A DNA stretch of 55,661 nt from Pseudomonadota bacterium (lineage in GTDB: Bacteria; Pseudomonadota; Alphaproteobacteria; Rickettsiales; SXRF01). The notes beneath the pieces were generated by a model. That model did not search any database and had not been told where the DNA came from. It worked only from the letters and a program-made list of their open reading frames with translations. Location: positions 1-55,661 of the forward strand of contig CAUJIB010000056.1 in assembly GCA_963205245.1 (NCBI GenBank). The letters are read 5' to 3'. The translations under genes and the position numbers were made by a program. This document shows, one piece after another, positions 8,283 through 17,005 of the stretch (the stretch's first letter is position 1; each line of letters opens with the position of its first letter).

Positions 8283-9885
8283 TACAATAAATAAAAGCTC
8301 CCAAAACAGCTTATTTGAAGAAGGAAAAACAAAAACCCCCGCAAAGGAAATCTATATAGCGGTTGATGCCTGCGCAGAATTTGGCGGAAAACCTTATGAA
8401 ATATTGGAAGCATTACAAAAAACTTATAAAATTACTGGTCGCCGTAACTTAAATTTTATTGATACAGAACAAGGGTTTCATGAAAAATCAAACTGTACGA
8501 TTCCTGACTTTATATCAATACAAAAAAACCGGCAAAATAATTATATTGGATTCTTAAACCGGAATCCCGAATGGACGAATGTAATAGTTACAACAAAATG
8601 CAATAAATTTCGTAATGATTTGGCAACAAAAATTATTCCCAAAACAGTATTACCTCTAATAGAACTATCAGAAAAAACCTCGGAGAAAATCCAAGAAGAA
8701 ACTTTCAAGCTAATGAAAGAATATAGACAAACCCATATTAATGGTAAAAAAATCTATAGCCCTTATGATATAGAGGTGAAAATTAAATTAAATGAAAAGG
8801 ATAATTACATTTTTGTTGAAAATTTAGTGAGTAAAGCCGCAGATAAAGTCCTGCCATTTTGGAATAATGAAATTAGTAAAATAGAATCACTACATTCAAA
8901 TAGTCATAATAAACTTGATAATAATAAATATCATAAACGGGTTATGGCCTCAAAAATAAAGGCCAGCCAAGAAATCAAAGCTTTTTCTTATGGTCTTACC
9001 AAACTTTATTCTCCTCTGGAATTAAATGAAATCAAAAATTTACCTAAAAAATATACAGATCATGATAACCATATAATAAATGATGCCTATATAGGTAAAT
9101 TATCAGAATATTCCCATATATTTTCTGATACTAGACTAAGTAAAGATACAAAATGGTGGGAAAAATCTGAAGCCATACAAGCATTACGCATGACAAATCT
9201 CTGGCCATGGTCTCTAAAAAACGCATTCTCGGAAGAGACAAAAATAATGATAAATAACTGCCATAAAAATGCTGCGGATATGTCATATCTTAAATTATAT
9301 ACTGATACATTGCCGGAACTCAACGATCCTAAAAATACCCTATTTATATTATTAACTCATGATGCCCCTCTTATTAAACAGTTTCTTGAAACGTCAACAA
9401 GCATATCAAAAACTTCTATATCTGAGCAAAAAAATGTAAAAAACAGTAAGAAAATTGAGGTTTTTACAGAATCAAAAATTTATGAACAATTTTCTCTTAC
9501 TAAAAGAAATTTAGAAGAATACCCCCATCAGGCGGCTTGGGTTGGCTCAGAATTTGTAAGATTTATATACAAGGAAATTCTTGATTCCATAAAAGGTTAT
9601 ATTGGAAAAAATGAACATATTTCCTTGGTAAATATAATTGAACAAAACAACGCTCATAATAATTGGTCACAAAAACCCTATAATGAATTAAAATTATGCC
9701 TAAACAAGCATCACATCCAACCGCCACAACTAAAAACCGCCCTCTATGAATTACTAGAAAAAGGACATAGTTTGGAAATATTCTTAAGAGATAAAAAGCA
9801 CAGCAATATTACTTCACGAAATGGCGAATATCACATTCGTAAGCAATCACTTCTTGATAAGAAACAAGAGATGCAAATTAGGTAA
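8272..9885 (+). CDS. Large protein of unknown family, possible PIN-like nuclease
   Basis: A 537-residue soluble protein, rich in Lys, Asn and Ile, with no signal peptide or membrane segment. I do not recognise the family. Features that loosely recall PIN-domain nucleases are an N-terminal strand ending in Asp (IYIAVDACAE, D32), a NVIVTTKCNKFRNDL segment (about 103-117), IINDAYIGKLSEY (D271) and LFILLTHDAPLI (D364). The spacing is far larger than in a compact PIN domain, so this is tentative. Residues about 385-405 are a Ser/Lys-rich linker. The downstream half has Trp/Tyr-rich helices. It is translated from within the preceding small gene. Base composition suggests recent acquisition. Confidence 0.6.
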   Translation: MIRNTINKSSQNSLFEEGKTKTPAKEIYIAVDACAEFGGKPYEILEALQKTYKITGRRNLNFIDTEQGFHEKSNCTIPDFISIQKNRQNNYIGFLNRNPEWTNVIVTTKCNKFRNDLATKIIPKTVLPLIELSEKTSEKIQEETFKLMKEYRQTHINGKKIYSPYDIEVKIKLNEKDNYIFVENLVSKAADKVLPFWNNEISKIESLHSNSHNKLDNNKYHKRVMASKIKASQEIKAFSYGLTKLYSPLELNEIKNLPKKYTDHDNHIINDAYIGKLSEYSHIFSDTRLSKDTKWWEKSEAIQALRMTNLWPWSLKNAFSEETKIMINNCHKNAADMSYLKLYTDTLPELNDPKNTLFILLTHDAPLIKQFLETSTSISKTSISEQKNVKNSKKIEVFTESKIYEQFSLTKRNLEEYPHQAAWVGSEFVRFIYKEILDSIKGYIGKNEHISLVNIIEQNNAHNNWSQKPYNELKLCLNKHHIQPPQLKTALYELLEKGHSLEIFLRDKKHSNITSRNGEYHIRKQSLLDKKQEMQIR

Positions 9886-9910
9886 TTACAGATTGGAGAA
9901 TTATCCGCAC

Positions 9911-11227
9911 CTAAATCGGCAAACGTATCAATACCCGCAAACCACCAGCAGGTGATGCTTCCAAAGCAATTATACCGCCATGCGCCATGACTACATCGCG
10001 GGCAATAGTAAGACCAAGCCCCACCCCACCAGTCTTACTATTACGTGACGGCTCTAACCGTTTGAACGGTTTGAATACTTCTTCACGTTTTTCTTCAGGA
10101 ATACCAGCACCTTCATCATCAATCCATATTTCTGTATAACTTCCTATCACTTGCAGCGTCACATGACAATTTTTTCCATAGCGCAAAGCATTATCAATCA
10201 AATTATGTAACATCCTACGAATTGAACTGACTCTAAGTTCAATTTCTACTTTGTTTTTAATGGTCACCACTACGGGCTGCTGCATCCTTTCATAATCACT
10301 TACCACATCTTTAAGTAACTCATCCAACTGGATTTTAATAGTTTCTTCTCGCCCTTCATCACGGGCAAAATCAAGATATTCCTTAATCATATTCTGCATT
10401 TGTGCAACATCATCATTAAGCTCAGCAATTACTTCCTGCATATCATCACGCTTACTTATATCTTCCGGTAACATAGCCAACTGTAACTTCATACGGGTAA
10501 GTGGGGTACGTAAATCATGGGAAATACCTGATAACATATCTGTACGTGTACGGATCTGCCGGCGGATACGTTCGCGCATTATTATAAATGCCCGAGCAGC
10601 CTTACGCACTTCAGTCGCACCATGCGGACGGAAGTCCGGTGTATCTACCCCCCGCCCGAAATTATCCGCCGCTATAGCAAGCCTCGTAATGGGGCGTATT
10701 TGATTACGCAGGAAAATAATCGCTACCATTAAAAATAATAATGATGCACCAAATGTCCAAGTAATAAAAATAGTAGTAGTACGGCTTTCCAAGCGTTTAA
10801 CGCTGGTTATGATACGCAAAACTTGGCTGGCAAAAGCAATTTTAACCTCTATATATTCACCATCCGTAGTTTTTTGGACTGTAAATTTTTCCTTTATTTT
10901 TGCCCGTAATAAAGATTGGAATTCAGGGAAATAATCTGATGATTTTTTCGGATTAAATGATTCCAGATTTTCGAATGAAACATCTATCCCAGTCGCCATT
11001 TCAAACTCGCCAACTACAGACGGTTTTTGCTTAGAAGGCACATCTTTCAACTGATTGATAAGAAAGGCAACATCACCGGCAAGAGCCCCTGACATATGGC
11101 GGGTAACGTTATCCCAATGCCTTTCAAAAAATATATAAGCTGTAACTATCTGAATAAGCAAGGTTGGCACTACCAAAATAAGTAATGACCTAGTAAAAAG
11201 GCTTTTCGGTAAATATTTTTTACTCAT
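9911..11227 (-). CDS. envZ: EnvZ-type sensor histidine kinase
   Basis: A 438-residue membrane sensor kinase. TM1 is at about 12-34 and TM2 at about 152-173, enclosing a periplasmic sensor domain of roughly 115 residues. A HAMP domain follows (about 174-228), then a HisKA dimerisation helix with the phospho-acceptor H237 (GISHDLRTPLTRMKLQL). The HATPase_c domain has the N-box HNLIDNALRYG, the G1 box DEGAGIP and the G2 box GGVGLGLTIA. The gene overlaps the regulator upstream by 4 bases (ATGA), so the two form a cognate pair. The EnvZ name follows from the HisKA sequence and the OmpR-like partner; the true signal is unknown. Confidence 0.88.
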   Translation of the reverse strand: MSKKYLPKSLFTRSLLILVVPTLLIQIVTAYIFFERHWDNVTRHMSGALAGDVAFLINQLKDVPSKQKPSVVGEFEMATGIDVSFENLESFNPKKSSDYFPEFQSLLRAKIKEKFTVQKTTDGEYIEVKIAFASQVLRIITSVKRLESRTTTIFITWTFGASLLFLMVAIIFLRNQIRPITRLAIAADNFGRGVDTPDFRPHGATEVRKAARAFIIMRERIRRQIRTRTDMLSGISHDLRTPLTRMKLQLAMLPEDISKRDDMQEVIAELNDDVAQMQNMIKEYLDFARDEGREETIKIQLDELLKDVVSDYERMQQPVVVTIKNKVEIELRVSSIRRMLHNLIDNALRYGKNCHVTLQVIGSYTEIWIDDEGAGIPEEKREEVFKPFKRLEPSRNSKTGGVGLGLTIARDVVMAHGGIIALEASPAGGLRVLIRLPI

Positions 11228-11919
11228 AAACCGCCAGATTTTTGTCCATAAAGCACATACCCAGCTCCACGGATAGTTTGAATATAAAGTGGCTTACTAT
11301 CATTTTCTTCTATTTTTTTACGCAGGCGTAACATTTGCACATCTATACTACGTTCATTACCACCACCGCCAATTAATTTGGCAAGTTCCTCACGTGAAAG
11401 AGCTGTTCCCGCTTGTTGGGCAAGGGCTTTTAGTAACGCCGCCTCGTTGGAGGTCAGGTATATAACCTCGTCACCTCGCTTTAATTGTGAATTAGATAAA
11501 TCAAAACGATACTCGCCAAATTGGACAATTTGTGATTTTTCTTCATGGGTAAAAACCCGCCGTAAAATCGCCCTAATCCGCAACACCAATTCTTTTGGTT
11601 CAAACGGCTTGGTCAGATAATCCTCTGCGCCAAGTTCCAAACCTTTTATTCTATCTTCTGTTTCCCCCATAGCAGATAGCATCAGCACAGGAATTTTCCT
11701 ATCAGGCCAAGAAGATAAAAATTCTAACCCCGTTTCTGTTGGCATCATTACATCCAGAATCAGCAAATCAAAAATAAAAGCTGATAATTTCCCGCGTGCT
11801 TCCACAGCACTCGCCACCGAAGTGACCATAAAACCTTGTTCACTTAGATATTTGCTAAGTAAACTACGCAAACGGTCATCATCATCAACTACCAATATAT
11901 GAGGTTTATCATGTATCAT
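11224..11919 (-). CDS. ompR: OmpR-type response regulator
   Basis: A 231-residue response regulator. The receiver has an Asp run at 12-15 (VVDDDD), the phospho-acceptor D56 (LLILDVMMP) and the Lys in YLTKPFEP. The C-terminal winged helix contains YLTSNEAALLKALAQQAGTALSREELA and RSIDVQMLRLRKKIEE, matching the OmpR branch. It is phosphorylated by the adjacent EnvZ-type kinase. The gene starts 11 bases inside the 3' end of the smr gene, so smr, ompR and envZ are probably co-transcribed downstream of the Tim44-MltA genes. Porin or envelope genes would be plausible targets, but none is shown by sequence. Confidence 0.9.
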   Translation of the reverse strand: MIHDKPHILVVDDDDRLRSLLSKYLSEQGFMVTSVASAVEARGKLSAFIFDLLILDVMMPTETGLEFLSSWPDRKIPVLMLSAMGETEDRIKGLELGAEDYLTKPFEPKELVLRIRAILRRVFTHEEKSQIVQFGEYRFDLSNSQLKRGDEVIYLTSNEAALLKALAQQAGTALSREELAKLIGGGGNERSIDVQMLRLRKKIEENDSKPLYIQTIRGAGYVLYGQKSGGL

Positions 11920-12478
11920 AACTGCGCAACCGCTTCCGTTTTAACAAAATATAATAAGCCCCATCACCGCCATGTTTAGCCTGTGCCTTATCAAAGGCCA
12001 GTATCCAACCGCACAGATCAGATACGCTTAGCCAATTAGGTAACTCCGAGCGCAATATACCATTTCCCTTACCGGTAATCACCAATAAACGCCGACTGCC
12101 CAGTTTTACATGTTTTTCAATAAAGCTAATTAGCGATTTATGGGCTTTCTGGGTAGTCATCCCATGCAAATCAAGCTTTGCATCAATTGCTGCCTCCCCT
12201 TTGCGAAAACGCTCCGCGGTATTGCGGTCAATTCCCGAATAATCGCCTAATTTCTTTGAAATTGTTTCTTTCTCTTTTACTGACGCAGGAAGACAAGCAG
12301 CAGAAGTTTTTTTCTTCTGGTTTTTTATTTTTATTGCAGCAGGTTGTACAGTTTCCTGCTCTATTGCTGTTTCTTCTTTTTCTTTAGAATTTTTTATATT
12401 TTTTAACGGCTTATCGTAACGCGTTATATGCTGCCATAATTTTTCTTCTTCAGATGTGAGAGGGCGTTTTCTAACCAT
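11909..12478 (-). CDS. Smr-domain protein (MutS2 C-terminal-like)
   Basis: A 189-residue protein. The N-terminal half (1-100) is low-complexity, basic and rich in Lys, Glu and Gln. The C-terminal Smr domain (about 100-185) carries LDLHGMT and, about 35 residues later, VITGKGNGILRSELPNWL, the two diagnostic motifs. Smr domains are nicking or RNA-cleaving endonuclease modules. This small stand-alone type regularly follows mltA in alphaproteobacteria and is of unsettled function. It lies 4 bases downstream of mltA and overlaps ompR. Confidence 0.88.
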   Translation of the reverse strand: MVRKRPLTSEEEKLWQHITRYDKPLKNIKNSKEKEETAIEQETVQPAAIKIKNQKKKTSAACLPASVKEKETISKKLGDYSGIDRNTAERFRKGEAAIDAKLDLHGMTTQKAHKSLISFIEKHVKLGSRRLLVITGKGNGILRSELPNWLSVSDLCGWILAFDKAQAKHGGDGAYYILLKRKRLRSYDT

Positions 12479-12482
12479 ATAA

Positions 12483-13571
12483 CTAAGGCATTTGCGAAGT
12501 TATTTCCTTCGGCACAAGCAAACTATAAACCCCTTGGTTTTTCATATATCCTGCTAGATATTCCGCTTCACTGCCCGCGCCAAAGAAAATATCCGCCCGT
12601 ACCGGTGAACGTATCGCCCCGCCCGTATCCTGCGCCATCATCAAACGGTGGAATGGTACACTACCGCCATTATTGTTAGGTAGATCAGTTTCCATATATA
12701 GCGGCAGTCCATAAGGAATATGGTTATTATCAACAGCAATGGAGCGTTTCGGTGTAAGTGGTGCACCAATAGAGCCGACAACTTCCGGTTTCTCCACTAT
12801 ACGGAAAAATACATAAGAAGGATTCCTCTGCATCAGTTCTATTGCCTGTTTAGGATTCCGGTAAAGCCATTGGCGTATGGTAAAGAAATTAACATTATCT
12901 TTAGATAAATAACCTTCATTCCCCATAATTGCCCCTAATGACACATAAGGATGACCGTTCTGGTCAGCATAACCAATACGCAGCTCACGCCCGCCTTTTA
13001 AGCGTACCCGACCACTTCCCTGTATCTGCATAAAAAACAGCATTACTGGATCATCAACCCATACTAATTCCAATCCTCGCTTTGCCAAAGCACCCCGTTC
13101 TATTTCTGCTCGGGTATAGTAAGGCTTACTATCCTTCAATTCGGACGGGGAAGCATAGATAGGATATTTATAATCAGCATTTTTATGTAAAGAACCATAT
13201 AAAACTGGTTCATAATAACCTGTGAACAAACCTTGTTCACGCTGGTTATTAGCAATACGGTATGGCACAAAACGCCGCTCAAAAAACTCTTTGGCTTGAG
13301 AATTTGTAGTTACAGTTTGGGCTTCATCACATAATGAAGACCAAACAACAGAATTTATACTAATATCACTTTCTTTAGTAGCTGGACGCGATTTTTTAGC
13401 AAGAATCGGGCAGGAACTTTTGAAAGTATCAACTGCTGAAACAAAATCTTCATTTTCCCAACCGGCAAGCTCAGTGTATTTAAGTTCACGCGCTTCAAAA
13501 TGATCTTTTTTACCAATAGCACAGCCACAAACAGCAAATAATAAGATTATAACAACAAAATTATTTTTCAT
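12483..13571 (-). CDS. mltA: Membrane-bound lytic murein transglycosylase A (MltA)
   Basis: A 362-residue periplasmic peptidoglycan lyase that cleaves glycan strands to 1,6-anhydro products. The N-terminus looks like a lipoprotein signal, with candidate acylated Cys at C17 (AVCGC). The MltA domain includes FTGYYEPVLYGS and ELVWVDDPVMLFFMQIQGSGRVRLKGG. The C-terminal 3D domain has the Asp-rich AQDTGGAIRSPVRADIFFG, where the catalytic Asp resides. The start codon shares a base with the stop of the Tim44 gene (TAATG), giving tight coupling in a Tim44-MltA-Smr order conserved in alphaproteobacteria. Confidence 0.95.
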   Translation of the reverse strand: MKNNFVVIILLFAVCGCAIGKKDHFEARELKYTELAGWENEDFVSAVDTFKSSCPILAKKSRPATKESDISINSVVWSSLCDEAQTVTTNSQAKEFFERRFVPYRIANNQREQGLFTGYYEPVLYGSLHKNADYKYPIYASPSELKDSKPYYTRAEIERGALAKRGLELVWVDDPVMLFFMQIQGSGRVRLKGGRELRIGYADQNGHPYVSLGAIMGNEGYLSKDNVNFFTIRQWLYRNPKQAIELMQRNPSYVFFRIVEKPEVVGSIGAPLTPKRSIAVDNNHIPYGLPLYMETDLPNNNGGSVPFHRLMMAQDTGGAIRSPVRADIFFGAGSEAEYLAGYMKNQGVYSLLVPKEITSQMP

Positions 13572-14257
13572 TATGTCTCTATTATTTTCCAGTTAGGGTT
13601 TTTAGAAGTTATATCGCGTTCAAACACCCATTCATCGCTTACATGCTGGACATCTGACGGGTCACCAGCAACTATTGATCCATCTTTTGAGCGCTCCACC
13701 GTCACCTGTTCGCTTTCAAAATTCACTGTTATCTGCACCATGTTTTTATCTAATTTTATAGCAGAAATTTCCTTAGCTGCCACGGAAAGCAAAGTTGTTT
13801 CCTGCCTATTTTCTTGCTTTTCACGTGCTTCTATATCACTTAAAAAATCATCATATATTTCTTGTGATAAAAGCATAGATAAGATTGATTTATCATTTTT
13901 ATTAAAACCATCAAATACCATTTCAAACGCCATTTTGGCTCCTTCTAAAAAGGTAGTGGCACTAAACAGGGGATCTTTAGTTTTTATCTCATTAATAGAT
14001 TGCAAAATCACACCATTACTCAATGTAGCAACATAGGGATCCTGCTCGCTGCGCAAACGAACCTTAAGGGATTTATCACCAAGCTGTATAATAGGATCAC
14101 TATTTTCAGGTTGTTTTATCTTGGATTGCTGTAAGAAATTGAAGCTGTCATTTTCATCTTTCTTCCCCAAAATACTACGCAGCCGCAATAAAATAAAGCC
14201 GGCAATAAGGGCTAAAATAATTATATCGGCATATGGAAAATTTTCAGACATATTCAC
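13571..14257 (-). CDS. Tim44-like domain protein
   Basis: A 228-residue protein with one N-terminal membrane segment (about 8-26, YADIIILALIAGFILLRLR), a charged linker and a C-terminal Tim44-like domain (about 95-228). The linker and domain junction reads DPLFSATTFLEGAKMAFEMVFDGFNKND. The mitochondrial homologue tethers Hsp70 to the import channel. Bacterial members (TimA-type) are common in alphaproteobacteria next to secB and mltA, and their role is poorly defined. It is divergent from secB across 131 bases. A second ATG two codons in (13 bases after AATATG) could be the start. Confidence 0.88.
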   Translation of the reverse strand: MNMSENFPYADIIILALIAGFILLRLRSILGKKDENDSFNFLQQSKIKQPENSDPIIQLGDKSLKVRLRSEQDPYVATLSNGVILQSINEIKTKDPLFSATTFLEGAKMAFEMVFDGFNKNDKSILSMLLSQEIYDDFLSDIEAREKQENRQETTLLSVAAKEISAIKLDKNMVQITVNFESEQVTVERSKDGSIVAGDPSDVQHVSDEWVFERDITSKNPNWKIIET

Positions 14258-14388
14258 CTATTATTTATTTCTAAAATAAAATTTAATAGCAATAGCTTTA
14301 TTTATATAATTTTTGCTTTATGTATGTTCTATTATTTGATCAATAAAATCAAGTATGAGAATTATATTTCATTTAGAGGAATAATAGA

Positions 14389-14832
14389 ATGACCACAAAC
14401 AACCCTGAACAAGGCAATTCCCCAGTTTTTAATATAAAAGGTCAGTATATAAAGGATCTTTCCTTTGAAAATCCACGTGCGCCGCAAAGCCTGATTACTA
14501 ACAACGCCCCCAAAATAGAAGTAAATGTAGAATTAAAAGCACAAAAGCTTCAGGAAAATGTTTTTGAAACAGCTTTATGTATTACTACACGGGCGATAGC
14601 CGATGACAACACTGTTTTTTTAGTGGATTTGGCTTATGCAGGGATTTTTGAAATTTCCGGTGTTCCTCAAGAACATATAGAACCGCTTATTATGATAGAT
14701 TGCCCTTTTATATTATTCCCTTTTGCCAGAAGGGTAATAGCAGACGTAACCCGTGACGGTGGATTTCCTCCCCTTATGTTAGATCCTATTGATTTTAATG
14801 CACTTTACACTCAAAACAGAGCGAGGGCCTAA
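14389..14832 (+). CDS. secB: Protein-export chaperone SecB
   Basis: A 147-residue cytosolic chaperone that holds preproteins unfolded for SecA. Typical features are FNIKGQYIKDLSFENPRAP near the N-terminus, the ALCITTRAIADDNTVFLVDLAYAGIFEI strand region, and the C-terminal LFPFARRVIADVTRDGGFPPLMLDPIDF motif. The start has AGAGGA seven bases upstream. The gene is divergent from the Tim44-mltA-smr-ompR-envZ cluster, the usual alphaproteobacterial arrangement. A short A/T hairpin near 14888-14905 might end its transcript, but it is weak. Confidence 0.96.
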   Translation: MTTNNPEQGNSPVFNIKGQYIKDLSFENPRAPQSLITNNAPKIEVNVELKAQKLQENVFETALCITTRAIADDNTVFLVDLAYAGIFEISGVPQEHIEPLIMIDCPFILFPFARRVIADVTRDGGFPPLMLDPIDFNALYTQNRARA

Positions 14833-15010
14833 TTATTAATTAATAATTCCGTAAAAGACATATGTGGCAATCTGGCATCAGTTCAGTAAAAACATATGGT
14901 TTTTAAGGGGGTTTTTGTAGATTTTACCTGACAATCAGCCATTTATTAATCTATTAAACGTAAATTATGTCTGCGCATGGTGTGGGAAGTCTGTTGCGTT
15001 CGGGGTATTG

Positions 15011-15035
15011 TTTGAATTAGCCTTCCGGATTCAAA
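15011..15035 (+). other. Hairpin in the leader region of the OmpA-like gene
   Basis: TTTGAAT at 15011-15017 and ATTCAAA at 15029-15035 form a perfect 7-bp stem around an 11-base loop. The hairpin is 75 bases before the OmpA-like start. It may lie in the 5' leader, or upstream of the promoter; no clear sigma-70 boxes settle this. Nothing else was seen in the 277-base gap after secB. Confidence 0.4.
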
Positions 15036-15109
15036 TTCTTGCTTCGTGGAATACAACTGATTTAATATAAACGATTGAATTATAAACTTTAATATAGAGG
15101 ATACTGCTC

Positions 15110-15664
15110 ATGATTAACCTAAAAAAAGCTTGTTTACTTGCAACTGTTAGCTTGATGTTCGCTCCTGCTGCTTTTGCTGGTGAATTAAAAGATGTGGTAA
15201 AAGATACCAATAAGAACGTTGTTCACAGCACCAATGGTAACTGCGTAATCACTAAATGGGATTCTGCTACTGATGAATGCACTGGTAAGCAAGTTATCAG
15301 CAAAGAAATGCTGAACGTATATTTTGATTTCAATAAATCAACCTTGAACTCAAAAGAGAAAAACAAACTTGATACTGTTGCAAAACTTATCAAAGAATCG
15401 AAAGAAATTGAAACTGTTGATATTGCTGGTTATGCTGATAGCATCGGCAAAGATGGTTATAACAAAAAACTATCTGAAAAACGTGCTGGTACTGTAAAAA
15501 GCTACCTAGCGAAAAAAGGCTTAAAAACTCGTAAACTTACAGTTGAGTCTTTCGGAGAAAGCAACCCAGTTACTAAGTGTGATCCTAGCCTAGCGAAAAA
15601 AGACCTAATCGCTTGCTTGGCTGAAGATCGTCGCGTAGAAATCAAGTTGATTATGAAAAAATAA
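15110..15664 (+). CDS. OmpA-family peptidoglycan-associated protein
   Basis: A 184-residue exported protein. The signal peptide (about 1-23) ends in AAFA-GE. A short region with two Cys (GNC and DECTG, probably a disulfide) precedes the OmpA C-terminal domain (about 68-184). That domain has VYFDFNKSTLNSKEKNKLD, DIAGYADSIG and SEKRAGTVKSYLAKKGL, including the Asp and Arg that bind diaminopimelate in peptidoglycan. There is no beta-barrel, so it is a periplasmic or surface-anchored peptidoglycan binder. The start has GAGGA at good spacing. A strong intrinsic terminator follows, so it is a single-gene and probably abundant transcript. Confidence 0.9.
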   Translation: MINLKKACLLATVSLMFAPAAFAGELKDVVKDTNKNVVHSTNGNCVITKWDSATDECTGKQVISKEMLNVYFDFNKSTLNSKEKNKLDTVAKLIKESKEIETVDIAGYADSIGKDGYNKKLSEKRAGTVKSYLAKKGLKTRKLTVESFGESNPVTKCDPSLAKKDLIACLAEDRRVEIKLIMKK

Positions 15665-15690
15665 TTGACCTATTCAGGTTTCTTAAAAAG

Positions 15691-15720
15691 AAAAGGGCTT
15701 CCAAACGGAAGCCCTTTTTT
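15691..15720 (+). terminator. Intrinsic terminator of the OmpA-like gene
   Basis: A stem of at least 10 bp (AAGGGCTTCC at 15693-15702 and GGAAGCCCTT at 15707-15716) around the loop AAAC, with A's before and a run of T's after. This is a classic rho-independent terminator 27 bases past the stop codon. Confidence 0.9.
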
Positions 15721-15770
15721 ATGTAATGTATTGTCCCTCTAGGATATTTTCATTACACATCAAATCTAGT

Positions 15771-15840
15771 GAAGCAATCTAGTTCTTACAAAGAACTAGT
15801 GTGCAGAATTGCTTCGTCAGAGTTTTTTCCTCGCAATAAC
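15771..15840. repeat. Nested palindromic intergenic repeat
   Basis: Within a 321-base gene-free stretch. GAAGCAAT (15771-15778) is answered by ATTGCTTC (15808-15815), and inside them CTAGTTCTT and AAGAACTAG (15779-15787, 15791-15799) form a perfect 9-bp hairpin with a 3-base loop. The next bases, read on the other strand, give ATTGCGAGG, a gap, then GACGAAGCAAT. That wording recalls interspersed repeats of several alphaproteobacterial genomes. The unit may extend to about 15875. The rest of the gap (15841-15985) shows no gene. Confidence 0.6.
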
Positions 15841-15985
15841 AGTATTTACTACCAACCTGCACAAGATGACGAATGACAATTTCCGTAACCACTAATGCCC
15901 AAAGTCTATCCCCTATAATTAAGTTCAGATGCCGCAACAAGTGCGGCATGTCAAAACGCTTGCTACTAGCACTAAAAAACCGGAA

Positions 15986-16924
15986 TTAATGACCAGCTAG
16001 GAATTTCTCTGCCTCTAAAGCCGCCATACAGCCCGTACCGGCAGCAGTAACAGCTTGACGAAAAATCTTGTCCTGTACATCACCTGCGGCAAATACACCG
16101 GCAATATTAGTTTTGGTACTGCCTTTTTCGGTTACTATATAATTGTCACTATCCAGCGTAATTATCCCTTTGAATAGTTCGGTATTGGGGGAATGTCCGA
16201 TAGCGATAAAAGCCCCATCAGTTTTTAATTCAGAAACATCTCCGGTTTTCAGGTTTTTAAGACGCACAGCAGTTAAAGAAGTAGGTTCTTCTGTTCCTAC
16301 AAATTCTTCCACTGCACTATCCCAAACCATGGAGATTTTAGAATTCGCAAATAAACGCTCCTGCGCAATCTTCTCCGCCCGCAAACTATCCCTACGGTGA
16401 ACAAGCGTAACTTTAGAGGCAATATTAGCAAGATATAAAGCCTCTTCCACTGCACTATTGCCACCGCCAATAACCACCACTTCTTTATTTTTATAGAAAA
16501 AACCATCGCAGGTAGCACAAGCAGAAACACCAAAACCGGAAAACTTCTGTTCGCTGTCAATCCCCAGCCAACGGGCTGTAGCTCCTGTCGCTATAATAAC
16601 TGCATCGGCAATATAGCTATCTTCAGATTCACCAACTGCAATAAACGGGCGTTTAGAAAAATCTACTGATTTAATAGTATCATGTATAATATTAGTTCCT
16701 ACATTCGCAGCCTGCTTTTCCATTTGCTCCATCAGCCAGCCACCCTGAACCGCATGTTCAAAACCAGGGTAATTTTCCACATCGGTAGTGATAGTCAGCT
16801 GCCCGCCCGGTTGCATACCATGCACCATTATCGGGGATAATCCTGCCCGTGCTGCGTAAATAGCCGCAGTGCAACCTGCAGAGCCTGAGCCGATAATAAG
16901 AATTTTTGTTGTATGATTAGTCAT
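15986..16924 (-). CDS. trxB: Thioredoxin reductase TrxB
   Basis: A 312-residue cytosolic flavoenzyme that reduces thioredoxin with NADPH. FAD-binding GSGSAGCTAA is at about 12-21, the redox-active C136-A-T-C139 pair sits in SACATCDGFF, NADPH-binding VIGGGNSAVEEA is at about 151-162, and the C-terminal FAD motif is GVFAAGDVQDK. The start at 16924 matches the family N-terminus and length. The frame is open for 24 more codons upstream, including an ATG at 16978 with AGGA before it, so translation from there is possible. It lies downstream of a peroxiredoxin gene on the same strand, a likely functional pair. Confidence 0.95.
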   Translation of the reverse strand: MTNHTTKILIIGSGSAGCTAAIYAARAGLSPIMVHGMQPGGQLTITTDVENYPGFEHAVQGGWLMEQMEKQAANVGTNIIHDTIKSVDFSKRPFIAVGESEDSYIADAVIIATGATARWLGIDSEQKFSGFGVSACATCDGFFYKNKEVVVIGGGNSAVEEALYLANIASKVTLVHRRDSLRAEKIAQERLFANSKISMVWDSAVEEFVGTEEPTSLTAVRLKNLKTGDVSELKTDGAFIAIGHSPNTELFKGIITLDSDNYIVTEKGSTKTNIAGVFAAGDVQDKIFRQAVTAAGTGCMAALEAEKFLAGH

Positions 16925-17005
16925 CTGAATTTGAAATTTGGAGTTGGAAGAAGGAAAAGTTAGGTGAGTGCCAAGCATAAAAATCCTAGCACTCAACCCT
17001 TAAAC

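Noticed and set aside
14940..15060. Possible tRNA or small RNA before the OmpA-like gene (GGATTCAAATTC resembles a T-arm)
   Set aside because: No cloverleaf can be drawn: no acceptor stem pairing or anticodon arm at the right spacing.
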